From positions 1 to 50,937 of the forward strand of contig JARLHP010000141.1 in the NCBI GenBank assembly GCA_031292195.1: a stretch of DNA of 50,937 nucleotides, in the 5' to 3' direction. Made by a program: the position numbers and the translations under genes. Under the pieces are notes generated by a model. That model saw only the letters and a list, made by a program, of their open reading frames with translations. It was not told the DNA's origin and did not search any database. Below, in pieces: positions 1 to 8,925 of the stretch. The stretch is from Syntrophobacteraceae bacterium. Its GTDB lineage: Bacteria; Desulfobacterota; Syntrophobacteria; Syntrophobacterales; Syntrophobacteraceae. How positions within the stretch are numbered: position 1 is the stretch's first letter; every line of letters begins with the position of its first letter.

Positions 1-25
1 CCATCAATCAAGATATCTCTGATCA
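1..25. repeat. Fragment related to the inverted-repeat element
   Basis: The first 25 bases match, with one mismatch, the distinctive tail of the inverted-repeat element copy at 42620-42855 (its bases about 42801-42825). The window therefore appears to open inside, or at the scar of, a further copy of that element. The terminal inverted repeat itself is not present here, so the copy is broken or continues outside the window. Confidence 0.6.
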
Positions 26-30
26 ACCCC

Positions 31-152
31 CGCTCTTTTGCCCTTCGTCATTTCAATGGGGTGGCTACCCTTGCCCTGGCTACCCCTATCCCGCTCTTTT
101 GCCCTTCGTCATTTCAATGGGGTGGCTACCCTTGCCCTGGCTACCCCTATCC
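31..152. repeat. 61-bp tandem duplication
   Basis: Two essentially identical 61-bp units lie head to tail (31-91 and 92-152), with the first eight bases of a third unit following. The unit starts cgctcttttgcccttcgtc. Versions of this text recur beside the inverted-repeat element elsewhere (about 42520-42560 and 46215-46235), so it is part of the same repeat family's surroundings and not a coding sequence. Open frames across it are fortuitous. Confidence 0.8.
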
Positions 153-863
153 CGCTCTTTGCTTTTCGCTCCGGTCACCGGCCTCAATCGCCCTGCAAAG
201 CGCCGCCCGGTGGAACTCCGCAGCCAGATGGACCGGGCTCTTGCCGTACATCGGGTCCCAACCGGCCGGGTCGGCGGTGCAAAAGAACTGGACTTCCAAC
301 CCCATACGGACGGCGGCCTCTTCCACGGGCAACCCCGCCACGCGGGCGGCGGCCTCCCAACTCGCCCCGCACGGTGCGCCGCGCAACACGGTGATCTTTT
401 GAATCCTCTCGCCTTCGATTTCGATAGCGAACTCCGGCGCTCCGAAATGATCTCCGTAGCATCCCAGACGGCGGTCTCGGGAGAGCGCGCAACAGATCAT
501 CGGCGTGAAGACGCCCTGCACGCGCGTTTTCTTTCCGGAGGCGACCAGGGGAATCCCCCTGTTTTGACACATGACGGCAAGATCATGCGAGAGGTCGGGA
601 TGCTTCAGGTAATCCAGAACCAGATCGGCTTGAAAATCGGAGGGCAGGTACTCGCCCGAGTCATCGAGAACGGCGGGTACCGAACTCTCGACAGATATGA
701 TTCCCAGTTCGAAAAGATTTTGGCCATGCGTTCGGATGCCCCGGATCTTATTCTCCCCGCTCCCGTTCTGCTGAAAGACCAGCAGTTTCTGAACGGTGGT
801 CGCCGGCCCCTCGCGAAGGGCCGGACCCGATGGACCGATAAACCCACAGTCGCGGATTTTCAT
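147..863 (-). CDS. DUF166 family protein
   Basis: A 238-residue protein that I recognise as DUF166, a family found in methanogens and Desulfobacterota and sometimes misannotated as thymidylate synthase. Its function is not established. Several cysteines are conserved-looking: MCQNRGIP near residue 117, a MICC motif near 137, and the C-terminal CTADPAGWDPMYGKSPVHLA segment, which suggests metal or cofactor binding. I chose the ATG at 863 because the protein then begins MKIRDCGFIG, typical of the family; 26 more residues could be added upstream but look non-native. It is transcribed away from the MopB gene and its 3' end runs into the 61-bp tandem repeat. Family call fairly sure, role unknown. 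Confidence 0.7.
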   Translation of the reverse strand: MKIRDCGFIGPSGPALREGPATTVQKLLVFQQNGSGENKIRGIRTHGQNLFELGIISVESSVPAVLDDSGEYLPSDFQADLVLDYLKHPDLSHDLAVMCQNRGIPLVASGKKTRVQGVFTPMICCALSRDRRLGCYGDHFGAPEFAIEIEGERIQKITVLRGAPCGASWEAAARVAGLPVEEAAVRMGLEVQFFCTADPAGWDPMYGKSPVHLAAEFHRAALCRAIEAGDRSEKQRAG

Positions 864-1157
864 ATTCAAGTTTACTCGCTTTCTGAAGCAGACGATGGAG
901 CAATATTGCAAGCCTGACCCGGCGGTCCCACCGCCGCACAAGACGTTTCCGCCCGGTCCGAATCTCTTTGAAAACAGAAGAAACCTGGTCTAAACTGCTT
1001 AGCATACCCAAGGCGCTTTCCTTCGACGACCTTTTTTAAGCCCGCGCCCCACCGAAAAGCGCCTTCAACTTTCTCAGGGATATGTCAGACTCCCGTGGTT
1101 TTCGAGTCTGCTTGCGTTCCCGGTCGTAACGAAGCTCGACGAGGAGACTCAAAGAAT

Positions 1158-3236
1158 ATGTCGGAAGAAATCAAATGGGCCAAAACTCACTGCGCACGGA
1201 TGGATCATGGCGGATGCGCACTTCTGGTTGGCGTCCGGGGAAATGAGATCGTTCAGGTCAAGGGGGACCCGGAAGGCCATCTGAACAAAGGCTACACCTG
1301 CCACAAAGGCAGAGTGTCCGCGGAGCGCCTCTATCACCCCGATCGTCTGAGGTATCCGCTAAGACGCGCCGGCAAGCGGGGTGAGGGAAAATGGCGTCGA
1401 ATCTCCTGGGAGGAAGCCCTCGATGTGACTGCGGCCGGCCTCCTGGCCATCAGGGAAAAATACGGCGCGCGGGCGGTGGGCTTTGGCGCCGGGATGCCCA
1501 AGGGCCTCGAACATTTCGTGCTGATTCGCCTCGCCAATATTTTCGGCTCCCCCAACGTGGTCGCCTCGCAGGACGTGTGCCACGCCCCCCGGGAGGTTAC
1601 CGGTATTCACACCTGCGGGTTCTATCCGGTAGCCGACCTGCACCACCCCACGCGCCTCATCCTTTCGTGGGCCAGCAATCTGCTTTCCACCAGCGAAGAA
1701 GGACAAATCGCCAGTCTGCTTTTGGAACGGCTAAAAGACGGCGCCGGGCTGATAGTGGTCGATCCCCGCAGGACCGAACTGGCCGAAAAGGCCGATCTGT
1801 GGCTGCAGCTTAGGCCCGGGACCGCGCCGGCGCTAGCCTTGGGCTTTCTTCACGTCATTATCGAAGACTCCCTATACGATGCCGACTTCGTGGACAAATA
1901 CACTTACGGCTTCGCCGACCTCGCCCGACAGGTCAAAGCCTACGATCCTCAAACCGTGGCCGGTATTACCCGGGTTTCTCCCGATCTGATCCAAAAGGCG
2001 GCAAGGCTCTACGCCACGGCCCGCCCAGCCGCCCTGCAGTGGGGAAACGGCATCGAGCACGACGTGAATGTCTTCGACGCGGCACGGTCCCTGGTCTGCC
2101 TCATGGCCATCTGCGGCAACCTCGAAGTCCCGGGAGGCAACGTAAACGCGCACGATCCCGCCATACTGGGGCTTGGCCAATTCGTACGGGCCGACCTCAT
2201 TCCGGACAAGCGCAAGGAGATGATCGGAGCCTTCCATGGCACGATCCCGAAAATGATGACCGTTCCTCCGGCCTATTTTCGAAAAGCCGTGCTCGACGGG
2301 ACCCCTTATCCCGTGAGGGGCTACTACGGCATGTGCACAAATCCGCTGGTGGCCTGGGCGGACAGCAAGCTAACCTATGAAGCCTTCATGAGCCTGGACT
2401 TCATCGCCATGGCGGAAATCTTCATGACCCCCACCGCCTCTTTGGCCGATATCGTCTTCCCGGTCGCCCACCAGTATGAAATGAACGATATCGGCCACTA
2501 CGGAATTGGACACGGCATGATTCTCGCCCGGCCCAAAATCGTCGATCCCCCTCCGGAGTGCTGGCCGGACATAAAAATCATGAACGAACTGGGCAAACGG
2601 GTATCAGACCCTCAATACTGGCACGACGACTTCGAGCAATTCCTGGAAGACGTGGTAAGACCCGCCGGACTGTCTTACGCCGGGTTTGCGGCTGGAGGCC
2701 CCTTAAAGGGCCCGGATCTTTTCGGGCTGTACCAGGAAAAGGGCTTCCGTACCCCCACCGGAAAGGTGGAGTTAAAACTCAGCACAGCGGAAAAATTCAA
2801 GCTTAAGCCTCTGCCGGAATTTACCGGGCTTCCCGAAGCAGACGATCCGGAGTATCCGCTGACTCTTATCAGCGCCAAGAGCCGCTATTATCTTCTCTCC
2901 TCCTACCGTTGGGTGGAAGCACTCCGTAAGAAACGCCCCCGGCCACGCGTTGAAATTCACCCTGAAACGGCCAAGGCCCATGGGATCGCCGAGGGCGACC
3001 AGGTCGTCATCTCCACCAAATACGGGGAAATTACTCAGACAGCCAGGGTGACCGATATAGTCCATCCCGGGGTGGTGAGCGGCGCCCTGGGGTGGTGGTT
3101 TCCGGAAAGCGACGCAGCCGACCAGTTCGAATGGCGCAGGTCAAACTTCAACATGCTCACTTCCATAGGAAAGCTGGGGCGGGAATTCGGAACCCCCAAC
3201 ATCCAGAACCTGCCGTGCAAAATACGCCGGGCATGA
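1158..3236 (+). CDS. Molybdopterin oxidoreductase, acetylene hydratase-like
   Basis: A 692-residue MopB-superfamily catalytic subunit that would bind a bis-pyranopterin Mo or W cofactor. The ATG at 1158 follows a GAGGAG ribosome site. The N-terminal iron-sulfur motif is C12-x3-D16-x3-C20-x27-C48, so the usual second cysteine is Asp. The SQDVCHAPRE segment (about residues 140-150) supplies the likely metal-coordinating Cys. Other family landmarks are WASNLLSTSEEGQ, the DPRRTELAEKADLWLQLRPGTAPAL segment and a C-terminal molydopterin-dinucleotide-binding domain (from about residue 570). No Tat signal is seen, so the enzyme is probably cytoplasmic. No partner ferredoxin or membrane subunit is adjacent. 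The substrate cannot be read from sequence: acetylene hydratase-like, transhydroxylase-like and formate/aldehyde-type chemistry all remain possible. Confidence 0.85.
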   Translation: MSEEIKWAKTHCARMDHGGCALLVGVRGNEIVQVKGDPEGHLNKGYTCHKGRVSAERLYHPDRLRYPLRRAGKRGEGKWRRISWEEALDVTAAGLLAIREKYGARAVGFGAGMPKGLEHFVLIRLANIFGSPNVVASQDVCHAPREVTGIHTCGFYPVADLHHPTRLILSWASNLLSTSEEGQIASLLLERLKDGAGLIVVDPRRTELAEKADLWLQLRPGTAPALALGFLHVIIEDSLYDADFVDKYTYGFADLARQVKAYDPQTVAGITRVSPDLIQKAARLYATARPAALQWGNGIEHDVNVFDAARSLVCLMAICGNLEVPGGNVNAHDPAILGLGQFVRADLIPDKRKEMIGAFHGTIPKMMTVPPAYFRKAVLDGTPYPVRGYYGMCTNPLVAWADSKLTYEAFMSLDFIAMAEIFMTPTASLADIVFPVAHQYEMNDIGHYGIGHGMILARPKIVDPPPECWPDIKIMNELGKRVSDPQYWHDDFEQFLEDVVRPAGLSYAGFAAGGPLKGPDLFGLYQEKGFRTPTGKVELKLSTAEKFKLKPLPEFTGLPEADDPEYPLTLISAKSRYYLLSSYRWVEALRKKRPRPRVEIHPETAKAHGIAEGDQVVISTKYGEITQTARVTDIVHPGVVSGALGWWFPESDAADQFEWRRSNFNMLTSIGKLGREFGTPNIQNLPCKIRRA

Positions 3237-3469
3237 AATCTTTTCCGCATCCAGCCGGCAAAATGTCTCACTAAAATTCGGAAAAGAAAGGAGACTTCGA
3301 AGCCGCGAGGTTAAAAAAACCAACGCACCCCGGTTCTTGCCGGCAAAGGGCACAGGACTTGCTCAACACCGGTTGAAGGAGATCATCGTTTTGGCCAGGT
3401 ACGCAGTGGCACGGTTCACATGTTTGCTGGTGGCAATGAATCGCAAGCGAAAAGGAAAGGACCCAAGTC

Positions 3470-6016
3470 ATGGGACCAGGGGCAAAAAGAATCGATGGGG
3501 CGTTGTTTTTGTTCAAGGTGGCGCTGGTGCTCGCACTCATTGCCGTCGCCGTTGTGCCGTGCACCGTTTCGACAGCCTCGTCGGCGTTGACCGTATACGG
3601 TGATGCTCTAAACTCGGCATGGGCCGACTGGTCGTGGGACGTAACAGACAACTTCGCCGCCACCTCGCCCGTCCATAGCGGAAAGCACTCCATAGCCGCA
3701 ACGATCACTTCCGGGTGGGGCGGGTTATACCTGGCGGCAAGCCCGGCGATCTCGTCGAGTCCATACGATACACTGCAGTTCTGGGTCAACGGGGGCAGCT
3801 CGGGCAGCCGGCAAGTGCGGGTGATGCTGGCCGACGGAAATTACAACCTGCTTTCAAACAACGCCGTCCAGGTCTCCATGAAAGCGGGCGTCTGGACGCA
3901 GGTGACGCTCAAGCTCTCCAGCCTGGCAGGCCCGGCGCAGATCGGCGGGATAGTGTGGCAGGATACGAGCGGCGCCGCCCAGCCCACATTCTACCTGGAC
4001 GATATCTCCCTTAGCGCCCAGGGGACCCCGCCTCCGGGCAAGGGACCGAATCTCAGCATCGACGCGGGATCGAACCGGCACGTCATCAGCCCGGATATCT
4101 ACGGCATGAACTTCGCCGGCGCAACCCTTGGCGCCGCGCTGAAAATTCCCGTGCAGCGCTGGGGCGGTAATTCCACCACGCGCTACAACTGGCAAACCAA
4201 TGTTTTCAATACGGGCAGCGACTGGTATTTTGAAAATATCCCGGAGTCGACCGGGGGCGCGGTTGCAAACGGTTCGGCTTCCGACCTGTTCGTCCAGCAG
4301 AACATCGGGTACGGGGCGCAAAGCATCATAACCGTTCCTCTTCTCGGTTGGACCCCGAGGGCCGGCAGCCCCGCCGATCACCCCTATGACTGCGGCTACA
4401 AAACCTCCAAATACGGCGATCAGATGAGCACCGACCCCTGGGACACCGATTGCGGAAACGGCGTTCTCAAAAACGGCCACAACGTTACCGGCAATAACCC
4501 TCTGGACACCAGCACACAGATCGACTCATCGTTTGTTACCCAATGGATCGGTCACCTCACCGGAAAATTCGGCTATGGACTCGGCGGCGGGGTCGAATTC
4601 TACGAACTGGACAACGAGCCAATGTTGTGGAACAGCACCCATCGGGATGTGCACCCTTCCCCGACCACTTACGATGAACTGCTGAAGCGCACTCTTTCGA
4701 TCGCCCCCGCCATAAAGTCCGCCGACGGGACGGCCAAGACGCTCGGCCCGGTGGTCTGGGGCTGGTGCGCCTATCTTTATTCCGCACTCGACGGCTGTTC
4801 GGCGGGAAGCGATTACCAGAAACACGGAAACACGTACCTGGTGCCGTGGTACCTGCAGCAAATGCAGAGCTACGAGAAGGCCCACGGGATACGAATCCTC
4901 GATTACCTCGACGTTCACTATTACCCGGCATCAGACAATGTCGCATTGTCCGATGACGTGGACTCCGCCACCCAGGCCCTCAGACTACGTTCCACCCGTT
5001 CCCTGTGGGACCCCACATACAAAGATGAAAGCTGGATTTCACAGACGCAATCCGGTGGAGTCTCGGTGCAGCTTATTCCACGCATGAAGCAGTGGGTGAG
5101 TGCGAACTACCCCTCCACAAAACTCTCCATAAGTGAATATAACTGGGGGGCGCTCGGCAACATCAACGGTGCGCTGGCCGAAGCCGACGTATTGGGGATT
5201 TTCGGCCGTGAGGGTCTTGACCTGGCCACGCTGTGGTCACCTCCGGGCCAAACCGATCCGGGCGCTTTCGCCTTTCGCATGTACCGCAACTACAACGGTG
5301 CGGGCGGCGCGTTTGGCGATATCAACGTACAGGCCGCCAGCACCAACCAGGACCAGGTCTCCGTCTATGCGGCCCAAAACAGCTCGAACAACGCCCTCAT
5401 GATAATGGCAATCAACAAAACGGCCGGAGCTCTTTCCAGCAAGGTCACTCTTTCCAACTTCACCCCCCAGGGAAGCGCCGCGGTTTATCAATACAGTCAA
5501 GCCAATCTCTCGGCCGTTGTGCATGCCCCCAATCTGGCCGTGACCTCCAGCGGGTTTACCGCTGTTTTGCCGGGCAATTCGATTACGCTTTACGTCCTGG
5601 CGCAACTCCCCGCTGTAACCGTTAAAATTGCACCCACAAGCGCGACGGTGCAGGTTGGAAAAACGCGGCAATTCACCGCCACGGTTACAGGAACCTCCAA
5701 TACTTCGGTTACCTGGCGGGTAAACGGCGTTGCGGGCGGCAACAATACCATCGGCGTGGTATCGGCGTCCGGCCTCTACACTGCCCCGTCCAAGGCGCCC
5801 AACCCGGCTGTTGTGACTGTTAGCTGTGTATTGAAGGCGGATACTACGAAATCGGCCTCAGCCAAGGTCACGGTCGCACCGGCGGCCACCGCCGCAGTCG
5901 GGATTGCCAAGCCCAAACCACGGGCTTTTCATGGTTTCATATGTTTAGCGTTCAAGTGCCGACTTATGGCTCTTGCTCTTTCCCCTTTTTCAAACGGGGG
6001 GAAGAGGGGACTTTAG
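3470..6016 (+). CDS. Secreted glycoside hydrolase family 44 with Ig-like tail
   Basis: An 848-residue secreted polysaccharidase. It has a signal peptide (hydrophobic residues about 13-40), an N-terminal carbohydrate-binding-like beta-sandwich (about 40-185), a GH44 catalytic domain (about 195-715) and a bacterial Ig-like domain (about 725-825). Landmarks are the RWGGNSTTRYNW segment, the ELDNEP motif with the predicted acid/base Glu, and SISEYNWG with the predicted nucleophile Glu. GH44 enzymes cut beta-1,4-glucans such as cellulose and xyloglucan. An AAAGGAAAGGA ribosome site precedes the ATG. The last 30 or so residues are encoded by a small intergenic repeat that begins near 5924, so the native stop was probably lost or moved by that insertion. 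It is unusual next to sulfate-reducer genes and may have been acquired by transfer. Confidence 0.88.
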   Translation: MGPGAKRIDGALFLFKVALVLALIAVAVVPCTVSTASSALTVYGDALNSAWADWSWDVTDNFAATSPVHSGKHSIAATITSGWGGLYLAASPAISSSPYDTLQFWVNGGSSGSRQVRVMLADGNYNLLSNNAVQVSMKAGVWTQVTLKLSSLAGPAQIGGIVWQDTSGAAQPTFYLDDISLSAQGTPPPGKGPNLSIDAGSNRHVISPDIYGMNFAGATLGAALKIPVQRWGGNSTTRYNWQTNVFNTGSDWYFENIPESTGGAVANGSASDLFVQQNIGYGAQSIITVPLLGWTPRAGSPADHPYDCGYKTSKYGDQMSTDPWDTDCGNGVLKNGHNVTGNNPLDTSTQIDSSFVTQWIGHLTGKFGYGLGGGVEFYELDNEPMLWNSTHRDVHPSPTTYDELLKRTLSIAPAIKSADGTAKTLGPVVWGWCAYLYSALDGCSAGSDYQKHGNTYLVPWYLQQMQSYEKAHGIRILDYLDVHYYPASDNVALSDDVDSATQALRLRSTRSLWDPTYKDESWISQTQSGGVSVQLIPRMKQWVSANYPSTKLSISEYNWGALGNINGALAEADVLGIFGREGLDLATLWSPPGQTDPGAFAFRMYRNYNGAGGAFGDINVQAASTNQDQVSVYAAQNSSNNALMIMAINKTAGALSSKVTLSNFTPQGSAAVYQYSQANLSAVVHAPNLAVTSSGFTAVLPGNSITLYVLAQLPAVTVKIAPTSATVQVGKTRQFTATVTGTSNTSVTWRVNGVAGGNNTIGVVSASGLYTAPSKAPNPAVVTVSCVLKADTTKSASAKVTVAPAATAAVGIAKPKPRAFHGFICLAFKCRLMALALSPFSNGGKRGL

Positions 6017-6047
6017 ATTTGTCTTGAACGCCAACCGGTATCAGGGC
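5924..6047 (+). repeat. Small repeat, copy 1 (at GH44 3' end)
   Basis: Bases 5924-5981 match 6911-6970, and bases 6012-6045 match 7043-7075, with different middles. The ends carry opposed GCGTTCAAG / CTTGAACGC boxes, so this looks like a short inverted-repeat-bounded element. It supplies the C-terminal codons of the GH44 gene. Confidence 0.7.
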
Positions 6048-6335
6048 GTTCTAGAGGGGGGACAAGAGGAGCTGGTTTTAAATGTTCGTGGGGGCGCCTC
6101 CCGGCGGTTCGCGCCCCGGACACCGTGTGTCGGGGGCGCCCGGGTCCGCTGCGGCTTGCTTTTCTCACGCGAAGACGCGAAGGGAATAAGGAGAAGCCCC
6201 CAGTTCAGGCGCCGCCGTAAAACAAACGGAGGGCGCAGGAATGAGTCACCGGTTTGCCCATGTCTCCTGTAAAAACCAGAGAGAGTTCCTTGTCCGGGCC
6301 TTGCGGCCCGTAACCCTCCATGTTACAGTACATTC
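6017..6335. other. Intergenic stretch with repeat debris
   Basis: No gene is seen. It holds the right end of the small repeat, a GC-rich stretch around 6100-6150 that includes the ccccggacaccgtgtgtcgg palindrome, and the sequence tttctcacgcgaagacgcga at 6161-6180, which recurs near 42445 and, inverted and diverged, near 32600. The bases just before 6336 would contain the higBA promoter. Confidence 0.6.
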
Positions 6336-6614
6336 ATGATCATAGGATTCAAACACAAGGGACTGGAGCATTTCTTCACGCATGGGAGCAAAGCAGGTAT
6401 TCAGCCAAAGCATGCGGAAAGGCTGCGCCTTATACTTGGTCGCCTTCAAGCCTCCAGCTGTCCTCAGGACATGAGTCTCCCCGGTTTGGGTCTTCATGAG
6501 CTAAGCGGTGAGCGAAACGGTGATTGGGCAGTGAAAGTGAGCGGCAACTGGCGCGTCACATTTCGTTTTGTTGGCAAAGATGCCGAGTCAGTAGACTACG
6601 AGGACTATCACTAG
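6336..6614 (+). CDS. higB: HigB/RelE-type toxin
   Basis: A 92-residue toxin of the HigB branch of the RelE superfamily. These proteins are ribosome-dependent mRNA endonucleases held inactive by HigA. The family text is clear: FKHKGLEHFF at the N-terminus, SKAGIQPKHAERLRLIL, DMSLPGLGLHELSGERNGDWAV and the C-terminal VSGNWRVTFRF...VDYEDYH. The toxin gene comes first and the antitoxin follows after 9 bases, the usual higBA order. It is probably expressed as one transcript autoregulated by HigA. Length and motifs look intact. Confidence 0.92.
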   Translation: MIIGFKHKGLEHFFTHGSKAGIQPKHAERLRLILGRLQASSCPQDMSLPGLGLHELSGERNGDWAVKVSGNWRVTFRFVGKDAESVDYEDYH

Positions 6615-6623
6615 AGGTGTGAA

Positions 6624-6911
6624 ATGCAGATGTATAACCCTCCCCATCCTGGAGAAATCATAAGGAAGCTGTGCCTTGAGCCGCTCGGTCTATCAATAAC
6701 CGAAGCGGCGGAAGCTTTGGGGGTAAGTCGTAAGACATTATCAAGCATTCTCAACGGCCGTGCGGGCATAAGCCCGGAGATGGCCATACGGCTCTCCATT
6801 GCTTTCGATACAACCCCTGAGAGTTGGCTAAACCAGCAAGTCCAATACGATCTCCAACTGGCGGAACAGCGCCGGGGGGAACTGCGGGTCAGGCGGTTGT
6901 CAGCCGCATAG
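6624..6911 (+). CDS. higA: HigA antitoxin, XRE helix-turn-helix
   Basis: A 95-residue antitoxin with a helix-turn-helix (about residues 25-50, [22 protein letters not shown]). The N-terminal [20 protein letters not shown] is the HigA signature. It neutralises HigB and is expected to repress the operon. The start could be 6624 or the second ATG at 6630, and a GAGGTG just upstream could serve either. The stop codon abuts directly the second copy of the small repeat (6911-7076). The open frame looks complete. Confidence 0.92.
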   Translation: MQMYNPPHPGEIIRKLCLEPLGLSITEAAEALGVSRKTLSSILNGRAGISPEMAIRLSIAFDTTPESWLNQQVQYDLQLAEQRRGELRVRRLSAA

Positions 6912-7076
6912 CTTTCATGGTTCTCATACGATTTAGCGTTCAAGTGCCGACTTATGGCTCTTGCTCTTTTGACCGGCCGCCGTCTCCCGGCCGGTCAAAA
7001 AAGGAATCCCTCTGTGCCTCTGAGCCTCTGTGGTGGATTTGTTTTAGATTTAGCTTGAACGTAAACCGGTATCGAA
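6911..7076 (+). repeat. Small repeat, copy 2 (at higA 3' end)
   Basis: Same family as 5924-6047. The left part (6911-6970) and right part (7043-7075) match copy 1. The middle differs: it contains a strong hairpin (6971-6996) and a ctctgtgcctctgagcctctgtggtgg stretch (about 7010-7036) that resembles the flanks of GxxExxY genes. As in copy 1, it begins immediately at a gene's 3' end. Confidence 0.7.
6971..7002 (+). terminator. Probable intrinsic terminator after higBA
   Basis: A perfect 9-bp stem GACCGGCCG/CGGCCGGTC with an 8-base loop is preceded by TTTT and followed by AAAAAA. The T-run lies on the strand opposite to higBA, so the signal is best for leftward transcripts but could work in both directions. 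A near-identical hairpin lies at 26996-27021. Confidence 0.6.
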
Positions 7077-7101
7077 CTGGCTAAGGAGATAAGCCCACAG
7101 T

Positions 7102-7428
7102 CTAAGCGCCATAAAACACCGCCAACCACACGGTCTTGCGGCCGGGTTCGGTCCATTCCACCCGATGTTTCAAATGCGCCGGGATATCCACCCAGTCCCC
7201 CGGCCTCAAGACAAGGATTTGTTCATCTCCCTCGAATCTCAGACCCGCGCTCCCTTCGAGCACCATGACCCATTCCGATTCCTCCTGGTCGTACCAGAAT
7301 CCTTCCGGCGAACAGTTGGAATCGGAAATTATCCGTTCGATCCTTACGGCCCCCGAATCGATCAGAGTTTCGAAAATTTCCTCCGGCAAGCTTTGCGGCA
7401 CGGCCGTGTAAATATTTCCCTTCCTCAC
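7102..7428 (-). CDS. Small cupin-fold protein
   Basis: A 108-residue single-domain cupin. The double-stranded beta-helix motifs are visible: DQEESEWVMVLEGSAGLRF and RPGDWVDIPAHLKHRVEW, with a histidine pair in the second and Glu taking the place of the first metal-binding His. I use the GTG at 7428, which follows a GGGAGAA ribosome site, because a longer frame to 7506 would translate the glnA terminator. It lies directly downstream of glnA on the same strand, but behind the terminator, so its expression may depend on read-through or on its own promoter. The substrate is unknown. Confidence 0.75.
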   Translation of the reverse strand: MRKGNIYTAVPQSLPEEIFETLIDSGAVRIERIISDSNCSPEGFWYDQEESEWVMVLEGSAGLRFEGDEQILVLRPGDWVDIPAHLKHRVEWTEPGRKTVWLAVFYGA

Positions 7429-7447
7429 GATCCGTTCTCCCTGAAAT

Positions 7448-7487
7448 AAAAAAATCCCCCCGGCCGGGATTTTCGCCGGCCGGGAGG
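7448..7487 (-). terminator. Intrinsic terminator of glnA
   Basis: On the minus strand a 9-bp CCCGGCCGG/CCGGCCGGG stem with an 8-base loop is followed by a run of seven T (bases 7454-7448). It sits 25 bases past the glnA stop codon and before the cupin start. Confidence 0.85.
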
Positions 7488-7512
7488 ACTTCAACACCAA
7501 AGTCAATCGAAC

Positions 7513-8925
7513 TTATATATCGAAATACAGCTTGTATTCCATGGGATGCGGGCGCATGCGCACGACATCCACTTCGTTCTTGGTCTTGTACTCGATCCAG
7601 GTGTCGATGACGTCCTGGGTGAAGACATCGCCCTTGAGCAGGAACTCGTGGTCTTTTTCGAGGTTCCTCAGGGCTTCGTCCAAAGCGCCCGGAGTCGACG
7701 GAACCTTGGCCAGTTCTTCCGGGCTCAGGCCGTAGATGTCCTCATCGAGAGGATCTCCCGGATCGATCCGGTTTTCGATGCCGTCAAGGGCAGCCATCAG
7801 GATGGCGCTGAAAGCAAGGTAGCCGTTGCACGAAGGATCGGGGAAACGAACCTCGAGGCGCTTTGCCTTGGGATTGGCCGAGTACATGGGGATGCGGATG
7901 CTGGCACTGCGGTTGCGGCTCGAATAGGCCAGGTTCACCGGCGCTTCATACCCGGGCACCAGTCGCTTGTAAGAATTGGTGGTCGGGTTGGTAATGGCGC
8001 ACAGGGCCGGGGCGTGCTTCAAAATACCGCCCGCCGCCCAGAGGGCCATCTGGCTCAGTCCGCCGTATTTGTCGCCGGCGAAAAGAGGATTGCCATCCTT
8101 CCAGATGCTTATATGGGTGTGCATGCCCGTGCCGTTATCGCCAAAAAGCGGCTTGGGCATGAGAGTAACCGTTTTGCCGTGTTTTCTGGCTACATTCTTT
8201 AGCACATATTTGTACCATGCAAGATTGTCAGCCATTTTTACCAGCGGGGCGGCCTTCATATCGATTTCCGCCTGGCCGCCTGTGGCCACTTCGTGATGCT
8301 GACATTCCGTCTCGATACCCACCTGCTCCATGGTCAGAATCATATCGGAACGGATATCCTGCTGGGAATCCATGGGAGGCACGGGGAAATAGCCCTCTTT
8401 GTAGCGGGGCTTGTATCCGAGGTTCGGGCTCTCGACCCTGCCGGTGTTCCACTGACCTTCCACCGAATCCACGTAGAAGTAGCTGGAGTTGACCGTAGAG
8501 TCGTAGCGGACATCGTCAAAGATGAAAAACTCGGCTTCAGGGCCGATCCAGACCATATCGCCAATCCCGGTGAACTTCAGATATTGTTCGGCCTTTTGAG
8601 CGATATTCCTGGGGTCCCGAGAGTACCTTTCCATCGTGACCGGATCGACTATGTTGCAAATCAGCGACAGGGTCGGATGAGCCATGAAAGGATCCATTAC
8701 CGCGGTTTCCGGATCCGGAATGATCAGCATGTCGCTGGCGTGAATCGGCTGCCAGCCACGGATGCTCGACCCGTCGAAACCGTAGCCGGTTTCGAAATCC
8801 CCTTCACCCAATTCATGCATGGGAACCGAAAAGTGCTGCCATACGCCGATGAAATCCATGAATTTGAAATCTACTATTTTTGCGCCGTTTTCTTTCGCAA
8901 AAGCCACTACTTCCTTCGGGGTCAT
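7513..8925 (-). CDS. glnA: Glutamine synthetase type I
   Basis: A 470-residue class I glutamine synthetase (ATP + glutamate + ammonia to glutamine), a cytoplasmic dodecamer and the main ammonia-assimilating enzyme. Visible landmarks are the [10 protein letters not shown] beta-grasp motif, the ATP-binding [16 protein letters not shown] segment, the glutamate flap [17 protein letters not shown], and the [11 protein letters not shown] segment. The [11 protein letters not shown] segment carries the Tyr that is adenylylated in GSI-beta enzymes. An AGGAGG ribosome site precedes the ATG at 8925; the 18 codons upstream of it are not native. It has its own probable sigma-54 promoter and terminator, and follows glnB-glnD, which fits nitrogen-status control. 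Confidence 0.97.
   Translation of the reverse strand: MTPKEVVAFAKENGAKIVDFKFMDFIGVWQHFSVPMHELGEGDFETGYGFDGSSIRGWQPIHASDMLIIPDPETAVMDPFMAHPTLSLICNIVDPVTMERYSRDPRNIAQKAEQYLKFTGIGDMVWIGPEAEFFIFDDVRYDSTVNSSYFYVDSVEGQWNTGRVESPNLGYKPRYKEGYFPVPPMDSQQDIRSDMILTMEQVGIETECQHHEVATGGQAEIDMKAAPLVKMADNLAWYKYVLKNVARKHGKTVTLMPKPLFGDNGTGMHTHISIWKDGNPLFAGDKYGGLSQMALWAAGGILKHAPALCAITNPTTNSYKRLVPGYEAPVNLAYSSRNRSASIRIPMYSANPKAKRLEVRFPDPSCNGYLAFSAILMAALDGIENRIDPGDPLDEDIYGLSPEELAKVPSTPGALDEALRNLEKDHEFLLKGDVFTQDVIDTWIEYKTKNEVDVVRMRPHPMEYKLYFDI

Noticed and set aside
31..152. Tandem repeat as a CRISPR array
   Set aside because: The units abut with no spacers and the period is 61 bp with only two full copies.
6971..6996. 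Hairpin as a transcription factor operator
   Set aside because: Flanking T and A runs and recurrence within a repeat fit a terminator or repeat core better.
7429..7506. Longer cupin protein starting near 7506
   Set aside because: It would translate the glnA terminator hairpin; a GTG with a good ribosome site lies after it.
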